A stretch of DNA of 22,984 nucleotides, from assembly GCA_035369845.1 (NCBI GenBank), contig DAOOVD010000041.1:1-22984 (forward strand), read 5' to 3'. Both the position numbers and the translations under genes were made by a program. Below are positions 1 to 6,929 of the stretch, piece after piece. The stretch comes from DAOOVD01 sp035369845. GTDB lineage: Bacteria; Bacillota; Desulfotomaculia; Desulfotomaculales; Pelotomaculaceae. The notes beneath the pieces are model-generated. The model was not told the DNA's origin. It made no database searches and saw nothing but the letters and a program-made list of their open reading frames with translations. Every line of letters begins with the position of its first letter. Position 1 is the first letter of the stretch.

Positions 1-143
1 ATTTCTTCAGGGTTGAGTTTATATGTTTTTATTGGCCCGGCGCCGGCGTAACCGTTCCCAACGTCAGCCCGCTCGAACGGAAACCGTGGCGCGCCGAGTT
101 TTGATTTGGCTATGTTTAAGTTGTGGCCGCTTTGGCCGGACAC
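1..143 (-). CDS. Partial gene of unknown function, cut by the left window edge
   Basis: An open frame starts with GTG at 143-141 behind a GAGGTGA ribosome binding site and runs off the window after about 47 codons. The visible N-terminus begins VSGQSGHNLNIAKSKLG and continues with a PFERADVGNGYAGAGP stretch and KTYKLNPEE. I do not recognise the family. It follows the 249-residue gene with a 46-bp gap and the same orientation, so it is probably the next gene of the leftward early operon. Codon choice (GC-rich third positions) agrees with neighbouring genes. Confidence 0.55.
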   Translation of the reverse strand, partial: MSGQSGHNLNIAKSKLGAPRFPFERADVGNGYAGAGPIKTYKLNPEE

Positions 144-189
144 CTTTTACGTCACCTCTATCTTCATGAACTTAAATTCTCAGGTTTCT

Positions 190-939
190 TCAGGCTGCCC
201 CACTGCCCCACTTCAGCGCACTCCTGGCACTCTCGACCCCGGCCGGCAGCAGTCCCGCCTCCTGGGCCTCGGCCACAATGACCGCCTCCTCCGGGGTGAG
301 CTCTGTTATCACCCTATTACCGGCAGTCCGGCGCCCCGTCTTGTACGGCACCAGGCAATACACCCGCCCGTCCTCAATTTCAAAATAGAGTCCCCTGGAC
401 GGCTTCCCGCTTTCCGCTTCCCTCTCGATCATTTCTTCGATGACCGCCCGGCGCAGTTCCGCGATCCGGGCCCCGTGCTTTCCCAGGACATCATCTACCC
501 ACTCCGGCGGCAACTCCGCCGCCAGGTCCGTATATTCAGCCGCGGCGCCCATGACCGACAGCGTGAACAGCCAGCGGAGCCGGTCTTTATACCTGGGCAG
601 TTGCTCAACTCGGATCCTGTTCCATTCAGATTCCGGAACGCTGCCCCGCTCCAGCTTCAGGCGCCTGATTTTGCCGCGGCCGGTCACCTCTTCAACGATG
701 GCCAGCCCGGCGCCGAGGCATTTCAGGTTTTCCAGGATATCATACAAAGGCTTCATGGATTCATACCGCCCGTCCGGACCGGGATAAAGTAGGAAATAAG
801 CGTTTGTCAGCACGGCATTCCAGTATTTCTCCCGGGAACTCGCATCAAGCGGCACATTTTCAATCCTGCCGCCCGCCGCGTCGAGCGGCGGGTTTCCCGG
901 GACCGCCGGCGTGTTCAATATCCGGTCGAACCTGCTCAC
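190..939 (-). CDS. Hypothetical protein, 249 aa, next to the putative replication origin
   Basis: Starts with GTG at 939 behind AAGGAGG (10-nt spacing). The protein is soluble, rich in charged residues and without cysteine pairs, signal peptide or membrane segment. Visible pieces include an N-terminal Pro/Gly-rich linker, a helical stretch around residues 35-75 (YWNAVLTNAYFLLYPG), a basic segment near 85-120 (GRGKIRRLKLERG) and a C-terminal TPEEAVIVAEAQEAGLLP helix. I do not recognise a family. It is the first gene beyond the GTAAC-box region, on the far side from primase/helicase, so it is placed where an origin-binding or replication accessory protein could be; that is only position-based inference. 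Confidence 0.8.
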   Translation of the reverse strand: MSRFDRILNTPAVPGNPPLDAAGGRIENVPLDASSREKYWNAVLTNAYFLLYPGPDGRYESMKPLYDILENLKCLGAGLAIVEEVTGRGKIRRLKLERGSVPESEWNRIRVEQLPRYKDRLRWLFTLSVMGAAAEYTDLAAELPPEWVDDVLGKHGARIAELRRAVIEEMIEREAESGKPSRGLYFEIEDGRVYCLVPYKTGRRTAGNRVITELTPEEAVIVAEAQEAGLLPAGVESARSALKWGSGAA

Positions 940-983
940 AGGTGATGCGCCTCCTTGTTTAAATTAAATTTCCAGTATTTGCT

Positions 984-1341
984 TGTTACCTTTTTAAAAA
1001 GTAAAAAGTAACATTGAAAAATCGCCTTTCAGCCCTTGTCTCTCTAAGCGTAAAGCCCTTTCCTTCCAGATTTTAGGGGTAACAAAGAGGTAACATGAAT
1101 TTTCCGCGCCGTTGCTGGGTTTTTTGGACCTTTGTTACTTTGTTACCTTTTGATCAGCGAAAACGCAAATATTTTTTTGTGTAAAACGATCCAACACACC
1201 CCGGCTCTCTTTGCTGAAAAATTTGCCCAAAATATTTTTTTGCAGTTTTAGAGGTAACAAAGTAACAAAATGGCTGTATCCCTTGCGGCTCTAGGTTTTG
1301 CTATGTTACCTTTTATGTTACCTTTACGTTACTTTGTTACC
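984..1341. repeat. Array of 12 GTAAC boxes with AT-rich tracts; candidate replication origin (iterons)
   Basis: The gene-free stretch 940-1355 holds 12 copies of a (G/A)GTAACA word in both orientations: forward at 1007, 1078, 1089, 1253 and 1261, reverse (TGTTACC/T or CGTTACT) at 984, 1133, 1141, 1304, 1316, 1327 and 1335. Paired copies 8 bp apart form a 15-mer, GGTAACAAAGTAACA at 1253-1267, whose reverse complement recurs at 1133-1147 and, with one change, at 1327-1341. Between them lie two AAATATTTTTTTG-like tracts (around 1167-1178 and 1229-1241), plausible unwinding elements. The array sits just downstream of a primase and a helicase gene, as origins often do in phages and satellites. The repeats are seen directly; origin function is inferred, and an operator cluster for a DNA-binding protein is the alternative. 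Confidence 0.6.
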
Positions 1342-1355
1342 TTTCCATAATTTTC

Positions 1356-2540
1356 CTAATTCCCGGCCGCCTCGTAGAAGTTTTCAGCAATTTCCCTGAT
1401 CTCGTCTGTAGCCTTGTCCAAGTTGATCACAATGGCTTTTCTGAGTTCGCTGCCGAACCTCTTGGAAGCATTACTGTCCAGGAAATATGGTTCCTCACGC
1501 ATATTTTTCAGTATGGAGACCTTGTTGAATGGCTCGCGGCCGGTCTTTTTCCGGTAGTGCAGCGCCCATTCGGTGTACACGGCCGGGAACCAAACATAAA
1601 GCAGGTCACTGTCTATACCGTACTTGGGGTCCCTGCCGACGTAAAAATGTTTGCTGCCGAGTTCGTTTTTGGAGATCAGGTACCCGACGTCCTCCCAGAA
1701 CTGGTTCAGCATGTGTTCCTGCTCGGACGTTAACTTCACTTCCTGGCAGGCCTTTTCCACCCAGCGGATGAACTCGTCATCCTGTTTTATCACCGCGTCA
1801 AAAGTGCCGGCGCAGATGGCCCAGTTCTCGGCCGTGCGATCCGATATCCCCTTTTTGATCAGTACCGTTTTCAAGTCCTTGATGTTCCTGATGACCGCCT
1901 CGACCTTACGGTCGTCGTAAAACCACTCCATGATCGTGTAGTAAGTCAGCCCAGAAAAAGTGTGGCTGTTCTGGTTAAGCCAGTCGTAATGTTCCCGGCT
2001 GCGCTTGTAGGCCGACATCTGGAGGATGACGCACCGTGTGAACAGGCCGTTGTCCCTGGGGAGCTCCTCTCCCGAGATCGCGATCGTCCCGGACACGTCG
2101 AAACCCCGCGTCTGGAAAGCCGTGGCCGTGCCCTTGCCGGCATACTGACGGTTGTAAGCGCTGCGGAAAAACCCGTCTTTCTGGGTCACCTTCGGCTCAT
2201 TCCGGTACTCGTCGAACCAGACCCCCAGGGAGCTGTAATAGGACAGCGCCCGGGCGATGAAGTTCTGGCTGGTCTCGGCCAGGCCGATACCCTCGGTCTC
2301 GATGCCGAAGAAGTTCATAATCCAGCGCATGAACGTAGACTTACCCGACTCGCGTTTGCCGTGGACGAACAGAATGGGGAAGCACTTGAATTCCTCAAAA
2401 ATCGGGTTGCTTAAAATTGTAGCCACTACCCACCCGGCCGCCACGTAAGCCTGGTATCCACCGACCGACTCCTTTATTTTGTCGATGATATCCAGGTGGT
2501 TGACATACTTGTCATAAAGCACCGGCATTGGAAGGTACAT
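1356..2540 (-). CDS. Primase-associated P-loop helicase (phage P4 alpha / DUF927 C-terminal-like)
   Basis: A 394-residue ATPase that probably unwinds DNA at the element's origin. A Walker A motif (GKRESGKST, residues 61-69) and a Walker B motif (VWFDEYR, 107-113) are clear, followed by a sensor-like TIAISGEELPRDNGLFTRCV segment near 152-171. This order resembles the helicase half of primase-helicases of satellite phages and DUF927-type proteins. It lacks a primase domain of its own; that is in the preceding gene, whose stop codon TAA directly abuts this ATG (TAAATG), so the two are translationally coupled and likely form a split primase-helicase. The GTAAC-box array begins just after the stop codon. 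Exact superfamily placement (SF3-like versus another AAA+ clade) cannot be settled by eye. Confidence 0.78.
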   Translation of the reverse strand: MYLPMPVLYDKYVNHLDIIDKIKESVGGYQAYVAAGWVVATILSNPIFEEFKCFPILFVHGKRESGKSTFMRWIMNFFGIETEGIGLAETSQNFIARALSYYSSLGVWFDEYRNEPKVTQKDGFFRSAYNRQYAGKGTATAFQTRGFDVSGTIAISGEELPRDNGLFTRCVILQMSAYKRSREHYDWLNQNSHTFSGLTYYTIMEWFYDDRKVEAVIRNIKDLKTVLIKKGISDRTAENWAICAGTFDAVIKQDDEFIRWVEKACQEVKLTSEQEHMLNQFWEDVGYLISKNELGSKHFYVGRDPKYGIDSDLLYVWFPAVYTEWALHYRKKTGREPFNKVSILKNMREEPYFLDSNASKRFGSELRKAIVINLDKATDEIREIAENFYEAAGN

Positions 2541-4463
2541 TTAAAACTTCTCCTTTTCTACAGTAAGGGATCTGGGTTTGTAGCCCTTGCCGTCAATCCA
2601 GAAGACCTGCTCATTGTCAGGCCGGAACATCTTATTTTTACCGGCTATCGCCATACTTCCGAACAGCCAGAGACCCTTTTTCACTATGCCGATTTTCTCC
2701 GGCATTACGATGAGCTCGCCGGAGTCGCGTCCAAACTCAAGTTTCCAGATGTTAATCAGGTCTTCCGAGCTGCCTTCAAACACGTAGTTGCCAGCCGCGA
2801 AGCAGAACTTCTTAAATTCATTGAGGCCGGCCATGCTGGAAGGCTCCAGAGTAAAGAAGTCCGATGTTTCGCCATATTCGTTCACCAGTTGGATGTTCCG
2901 GAAAACCCCTTCCGGGGTGAAATAGCTCGACCTGATGTTGATCACGAAGTTGCTTATAGTCTCGTCGTAGACATCTTTGCCCCGGTACCTGGTCACCACG
3001 TACCGGTTGAACTCCCGCCGGATGTTCAGCCGCGTGAAGTGCTGCGATATTTTCCGCTGCACTATCCGCCGGGCTTCTTCGTCCAGGTCCTCTAGAAACT
3101 CCCTGGGCGGCTTCGCCCGGGCGATGACGTTTAAAATCTCCTCCCTGGTCCGTCCCTGGGCAAGAGCGCCGTCGAAGTCGATCTTACCTTTTTCCCGCCA
3201 CTCGTCCGGCAGCCAGCCAACTCGGGCGTCGAATCCCTCCCGGCCCAGCTTGTATGCCATGAGATAGCTCCAGAGTTGGGTGTCGTACCTGTCTGATGCC
3301 TTGGGCTTGTAGTTGGGATACTCCGGATTATCTTTTATTTCGTTGTCAAAGATCACGGTGACTTTTTTAACTCCAAACTCGCGAAACAGGGCCACCAGCC
3401 TGTCCAGGTGCTTGACGCCGAAGCTCGATATCCCCGGCACCGCAACTGCAGGGATGCGCCACTGCCACAATGCCGCCGCTTTAAACTCACCCTCGGTCAG
3501 CACCACGTGCTCAGGGCGAAGTTTTTGCAAGAAATACCGGCAGTATATCTGCGGGGCTATTCTCTCGAAACCAAGTTTGTGTGGCCTGATATAGTAAACC
3601 TCAACTTCCTCTTTGACGCCCAAATTTTTGCTGTCAGCCCCGGTAGGCCGTCCCGGCTCCGATTGGCGCACCATCTCGGAACCCATCCCGTCAGTGGTTG
3701 ATGTACCGGCTCTCAGCGAAGCGCTTTCAGCTTCCGTAGAATTTTTGCTGTCAGCCCCGGTAGGCCGTCCCGGCGCGTCATTATTATCATCCACTGCGCC
3801 CGTCCCGTCAGTGGGGACGTACCGTGCCAGGCCGAGGTATGGAATTAAAACCCTGTCCTCAAGAAGTTGACTGTTTACAATTAGCTGGTTGTTTACCTTA
3901 ACCAGGACCCCAGATTCTACCAGATCATCTTCCTGGAATTCAGCTAACAACCCATCTTTGATGGCCGCCGCGTGCCTGCCCAGCGACCGGAACATAAGCC
4001 GGTCGATGGTCTCGTCCGTAAACCCCCGCTTGGTTTTCAACTGCTGCCGGTGGATGTCGGTCAGCGGCAAGAGCTCGCATACCCTAGTATAGATGCGGTA
4101 AATTACCGGTTTATCAATTACCTTTCCGGCGTCTTTGTTTGGAGTTTTTGAGGTTTTTTTTTGCCTGCCGCCAAGCGGAATTACCCTATCATCTGCAGTA
4201 ATCCCAGCCTCCTCCTGGAGTATTTTTTTAGCGTTTTTATAATCATGGCCCAGCTTTCTTAAAAAGCCGACCAGATTGCCTGATTCCTTGCACTTCCAGC
4301 ACTTCCAAAGCCCGTTTTTCCAGTTGAAGCTGAAGTGCTTTTCATCCCGGCAGAGCGGGCACGATCCTTCGCAGTTCTGATTGGATTCCTTTTTAATGGC
4401 GACGCCATATTTTGAGAAAAAACTTTTTATATCCAGTTTTGAGACTATCTCGTCAATATTCAT
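2541..4463 (-). CDS. DNA primase, CHC2-type zinc finger plus TOPRIM domain
   Basis: A 640-residue primase that should lay RNA primers for replication of the element. The N-terminal zinc finger has CPLC (residues 35-38), H43 and CWKC (55-58). The TOPRIM domain spans about 318-440, with TEGEFKA (324-330) as the catalytic Glu motif, FDNE (373-376) as the acidic motif, and a KIDFDGALAQG segment (429-438) typical of phage primases with a DUF3854-like TOPRIM. Residues 217-281 are a low-complexity insertion with an internal duplication (see the repeat entry). The C-terminal 190 residues have no motif I know. Start ATG at 4463 follows GGCGGTGA. A terminator-like hairpin lies 28 bp upstream, so a separate promoter or readthrough control is possible. 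The partner helicase follows without a gap. Confidence 0.88.
   Translation of the reverse strand: MNIDEIVSKLDIKSFFSKYGVAIKKESNQNCEGSCPLCRDEKHFSFNWKNGLWKCWKCKESGNLVGFLRKLGHDYKNAKKILQEEAGITADDRVIPLGGRQKKTSKTPNKDAGKVIDKPVIYRIYTRVCELLPLTDIHRQQLKTKRGFTDETIDRLMFRSLGRHAAAIKDGLLAEFQEDDLVESGVLVKVNNQLIVNSQLLEDRVLIPYLGLARYVPTDGTGAVDDNNDAPGRPTGADSKNSTEAESASLRAGTSTTDGMGSEMVRQSEPGRPTGADSKNLGVKEEVEVYYIRPHKLGFERIAPQIYCRYFLQKLRPEHVVLTEGEFKAAALWQWRIPAVAVPGISSFGVKHLDRLVALFREFGVKKVTVIFDNEIKDNPEYPNYKPKASDRYDTQLWSYLMAYKLGREGFDARVGWLPDEWREKGKIDFDGALAQGRTREEILNVIARAKPPREFLEDLDEEARRIVQRKISQHFTRLNIRREFNRYVVTRYRGKDVYDETISNFVINIRSSYFTPEGVFRNIQLVNEYGETSDFFTLEPSSMAGLNEFKKFCFAAGNYVFEGSSEDLINIWKLEFGRDSGELIVMPEKIGIVKKGLWLFGSMAIAGKNKMFRPDNEQVFWIDGKGYKPRSLTVEKEKF
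3623..3825. repeat. In-frame imperfect duplication inside the primase gene
   Basis: A 35-bp sequence is perfectly repeated at 3623-3657 and 3740-3774, exactly 117 bp (39 codons) apart. An 11-bp word, CCCGTCAGTGG, recurs with the same offset at 3687-3697 and 3804-3814, and GTACCG recurs just beyond. The middle of each roughly 86-bp unit has diverged. In the protein this gives two copies of PGRPTGADSKN (residues 232-242 and 271-281), each preceded by a TDG(T/M)G motif. The block interrupts the link between the zinc-finger region and the TOPRIM domain. Copy 2 also contains a hairpin, CGTCCC (3801-3806) with GGGACG (3814-3819). Confidence 0.85.
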
Positions 4464-4490
4464 ATGGTCACCGCCTGGACAAACAGTTCA

Positions 4491-4540
4491 TTTATTAAAA
4501 AGGGCCACCCCCTACAATGTTTTGGTGTAGGAAGTGGCCT
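4491..4540 (-). terminator. Rho-independent terminator or attenuator between the Cys-rich gene and primase
   Basis: Read on the minus strand, GGCCACTTCCTACA (4539-4526) pairs with TGTAGGGGGTGGCC (4516-4503) across a short loop, a 14-bp stem if two U-G wobbles are counted, followed by TTTTTAATAAA. This fits an intrinsic terminator for the operon ending with the tiny gene at 4628-4768. Two further small hairpins lie upstream at 4541-4580 (GGTGA/TCACC and GGAGG/CCTCC arms), so the region 4495-4600 may be a structured leader. Because the primase start is only 28 bp past the run of T, it may act as an attenuator rather than a full stop. Confidence 0.7.
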
Positions 4541-4627
4541 ACTCACCGGCTCACTGGTGACGGAGGTCTAAGCCTCCCATTCTTGATTCAATTATGTATG
4601 TCTATCTACGCAGTTTCTTTAGAATGT

Positions 4628-4768
4628 TCACCAATCTCTAATTCCTGCCATGCATTTTTCATTCATATCAAAACAAGTATCGCAACAATCTTTGCAAAAT
4701 CCGTTTCCACATGGGGCATAATCTTCTTTATCATGAAAACACGATAGACACATATCATCTTCCAGCAT
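4628..4768 (-). CDS. Tiny cysteine-rich protein, 46 aa
   Basis: A short frame starting with ATG at 4768 has an excellent ribosome binding site (GGAGG, 7-nt spacing) and ends with TGA at 4628. The product has 8 cysteines in 46 residues: CLSC (7-10), C20, then C25, C28, C29, C32 and C39. This suggests a small zinc- or metal-binding knuckle. I do not recognise the family. It follows the Spo0E-like gene by 26 bp in the same direction and is followed by a terminator-like hairpin, so it looks like the last gene of the RecD2-Rad50-SbcD-Spo0E transcription unit. Codon use is more AT-rich than in the recombination genes. Confidence 0.65.
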   Translation of the reverse strand: MLEDDMCLSCFHDKEDYAPCGNGFCKDCCDTCFDMNEKCMAGIRDW

Positions 4769-4794
4769 TTATAATCCTCCTTTACTGCACATTT

Positions 4795-5028
4795 TTACCA
4801 GATTGCGTTACTTCCCCCTCGGTCTACGTGGAAATTGCGGTTTTGGCGGCACCTTCCACCCTCCGTTTCTATCCTCCGCTTCTGCATTTTCTGCATTTCA
4901 ACCACAATCCGGTCTACCTTGTGGCTTTGCGCTATCACCCGGGGGTCCTGCAGGCCGTATTTCATTGCCATATCAACTAGGCGCTGTTTCTGCATTGTCA
5001 GCCGTAAATTTAACTTAAAAATATTCAT
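4795..5028 (-). CDS. Spo0E-like aspartyl-phosphate phosphatase
   Basis: A small helical protein of 77 residues (start ATG at 5028, placed by AGGCAGGG upstream; an ATG at 5034 is also possible). Residues 12-50 form the two-helix hairpin of the Spo0E family: QKQRLVDMAMKYGLQDPRVI, a turn, then SHKVD (35-39), matching the family's SQELD signature at S and D with a conservative V for L. Known members remove phosphate from Spo0A~P and so hold back sporulation. The C-terminal 25 residues are basic and probably disordered. It lies 18 bp after the SbcD gene in the element's early operon. A Spo0E-like gene carried by a phage-like element is unusual; the activity on Spo0A is family-based inference. Confidence 0.75.
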   Translation of the reverse strand: MNIFKLNLRLTMQKQRLVDMAMKYGLQDPRVIAQSHKVDRIVVEMQKMQKRRIETEGGRCRQNRNFHVDRGGSNAIW

Positions 5029-5046
5029 GTACATCCCTGCCTACTT

Positions 5047-6030
5047 TCAAGCCGTCCTTGCCAGCTCTTCCCGCGCCCTGGCTATTCTGGCCAGGGTGTC
5101 CTTCACCACCGCTTCCGGCAGCGCTTCCCGCCGGGCAATGTCCGTAACAATGTCTCTGACCCCCAGGAACTTGGATTCACCCTCGGCGGCCAGGAGAGAA
5201 AGGAACCTGTTGATGCGCTCTTGCTTTTCTGCTCGGTCTTCCAGGTGTTCACGGCTTAACACTTCGCTGCCGGGTTTTACATTGAGCGGAATCAGCTCGG
5301 CATAAGCCTGACCGTCCTCTATCGTCAGCAGGACAACCTGCACCTGCCGCCTCATTTCCGCCGGGTGAGCTGTCAGTCGGCACAGCGCCCCGGGGTTGAC
5401 AAACAGCATTCCATCTTCCCGCTGAACGATGCCGAAACCAGAGTGATCGTGGCCAGAAATAATTACCTTTGCCGCCGTCTGCACGTCTTTAATCAGCGTA
5501 TGGCGCATTTCAAAATAAGGCGGATCCCGCAGCAGCATAGAATGGACGACGTGAATACTCGTCCCGCTCCATGGGTAATTATGCGGCGGCGGCTCAAACT
5601 GCCCTTTTCCCGCCTCCGTGTCGGTGTTCACGTCGAACCCGTGGCCGATAACGCATATTGAGAACCTGGGCTGGCCGCACTCGTAGGGCTCTTCCGTCAG
5701 GTCCCAGAGCAGCTCCAGCCGGGCCAGGAAGCCGAACGGCGTCCGGCGCTTGCTTTCCGGGTTTCCCGCCCAGATATCGTGGTTTCCCGGTATCGTCAGT
5801 ACCGGGCAGGGGGCTGCCCGCAGCAGGTCTGCCAAATCGGCCACGGTGCCCCACGCCGTTGCCGGGCTGTCGAATATGTCGCCGGGCACGATGATCGCCT
5901 GCACAGCGTATTTTCTGGCCAATCCGTAAACCTGGTGAATTTTTTCAGTAATCGCCTCCTGGTAATTGTCCAGCCGCGCTGCCGGATTGATTCCTTTAAA
6001 ATGCCAATCTCCGGTAACTAGGAACCTCAT
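5047..6030 (-). CDS. sbcD: SbcD/Mre11-family metallophosphoesterase nuclease
   Basis: A 327-residue nuclease subunit that, with the Rad50-like genes before it, should process DNA ends and hairpins. All metallophosphoesterase motifs are present: GDWH (7-10), GDIFD (50-54), GNHD (82-85), VHSM (162-165) and GHDH (193-196), binding the two catalytic metals. The C-terminal third (about 230-327) is helical and charged, fitting the capping and Rad50-binding region. The ATG overlaps the stop of the Rad50 C-terminal gene (ATGA), so translation is coupled. It is slightly shorter than cellular SbcD (about 380-400 aa), as often in phage versions. Confidence 0.9.
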   Translation of the reverse strand: MRFLVTGDWHFKGINPAARLDNYQEAITEKIHQVYGLARKYAVQAIIVPGDIFDSPATAWGTVADLADLLRAAPCPVLTIPGNHDIWAGNPESKRRTPFGFLARLELLWDLTEEPYECGQPRFSICVIGHGFDVNTDTEAGKGQFEPPPHNYPWSGTSIHVVHSMLLRDPPYFEMRHTLIKDVQTAAKVIISGHDHSGFGIVQREDGMLFVNPGALCRLTAHPAEMRRQVQVVLLTIEDGQAYAELIPLNVKPGSEVLSREHLEDRAEKQERINRFLSLLAAEGESKFLGVRDIVTDIARREALPEAVVKDTLARIARAREELARTA

Positions 6031-6671
6031 GCCCTTGTCACCTCACTAACCCCGCTCCGCTGCGTCACCCGGTAGCTCACGTCGGCTACCTCGGCCAGCG
6101 GCTCGGCATGGGTGACCAAAATTATCTGCCGTCCGGTCCTGGCCGCGTATTGTTTTAAAAACTCCGCTATGTTGGGCAGATATTCAGCGGAAACCATCTT
6201 CGCCGGCTCGTCCAGGATGACCGGCCCGCCAGGCTTCGGCCGAGCCAGTTCCAAAAGCGACAGACGCAGTGCCAGACTGACGATATCCACGATTCCGCCG
6301 CCCCTGGCGTCCTCGGGGCCGGCCGCCACCTCGATGTCTCCGTACCGGCTGATTACCTGCCACTCGGCGGTCGGCTGTCCGCCCACCTGGCGCATATTGA
6401 TGCGGAAGGTGTACCCTTCGCCGAATACGGCGAGCAGGGCCGCGGTAACAGTTTCCTCGATCCGGGTTTTCAGCTGCTCTCGGGCGTATTCGCTGACTTT
6501 GGTGAAGAGCACCTGTACCTGCTCCCATATGGCGATGTCTTCCCGGGCTCGGTCCAGGGCCGCTTCCTTGTTGCTTTTCTGCTTTTCTAAAAGGGCCAGC
6601 TGGCCGGCGGCCCGCTGGTACCGTTCTTTGAGGGCCGCCAGGCCGGATTCGATTGCGGCTAAAGATACCAT
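6027..6671 (-). CDS. Rad50/SbcC-like ATPase, C-terminal lobe as a separate protein
   Basis: This 214-residue protein carries only the C-terminal half of a Rad50/SbcC nucleotide-binding domain: an N-terminal coiled coil (about 1-75), the ABC signature region GGGIVDIVSLALRL (124-137), Walker B VILDEPA (151-157) and the H-loop THAE (187-190). There is no Walker A; that is in the gene at 6930-8363. The two must assemble in trans to make an ATP site. The start ATG has its own ribosome binding site (GGGGGT, about 8 nt upstream), and the end overlaps the SbcD start. It is not a degraded fragment: all expected C-lobe motifs are intact. Confidence 0.85.
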   Translation of the reverse strand: MVSLAAIESGLAALKERYQRAAGQLALLEKQKSNKEAALDRAREDIAIWEQVQVLFTKVSEYAREQLKTRIEETVTAALLAVFGEGYTFRINMRQVGGQPTAEWQVISRYGDIEVAAGPEDARGGGIVDIVSLALRLSLLELARPKPGGPVILDEPAKMVSAEYLPNIAEFLKQYAARTGRQIILVTHAEPLAEVADVSYRVTQRSGVSEVTRA

Positions 6672-6676
6672 ATCTT

Positions 6677-6928
6677 CTACCCCCTGAGCAATTGTTCCGC
6701 TCTGGCCAGGTTTTCTTCGATTTCCCTGTCCAGCTGGGCGATTTCGGCGTCAACATTCTCAGGAGTTACCCCCAGTTCGGCCAGTTGGGTGATTATTTCG
6801 TCCCGCTGTTTTTCGTACATGGCCAGGTTTGCTTCAGCCCTGGCCTTTTCTACTTTCCCCTTTTCTATCTGTGCCTTCAGCCCATTGATGCGGGCAGTTA
6901 TGTCCAATACTGGAGCATTAACGGCCAT
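6677..6928 (-). CDS. Small coiled-coil protein between the two Rad50 lobes
   Basis: An 83-residue protein that is almost wholly heptad-like coiled coil, with a break at LGVTPEN (about 52-58) that could be a hairpin between two helices. It starts one base after the stop of the Rad50 N-lobe gene (TGAAATG) and has a perfect AAAGGAGG site inside that gene's end. It ends 5 bp before the C-lobe gene. By position and character it could stand in for part of the returning coiled-coil arm of Rad50, or be an accessory subunit. I do not know a named family; the role in the complex is inferred from context only. Confidence 0.75.
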   Translation of the reverse strand: MAVNAPVLDITARINGLKAQIEKGKVEKARAEANLAMYEKQRDEIITQLAELGVTPENVDAEIAQLDREIEENLARAEQLLRG

Positions 6929-6929
6929 T

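Noticed and set aside
1190..1196. TCCAACA copy in the putative origin as an integrase arm site
   Set aside because: It is a lone 7-base match more than 17 kb from the attachment site.
984..1341. GTAAC repeats as a CRISPR array
   Set aside because: The repeated word is only 7-15 bases, occurs in both orientations and at irregular spacing, and no cas gene is near.
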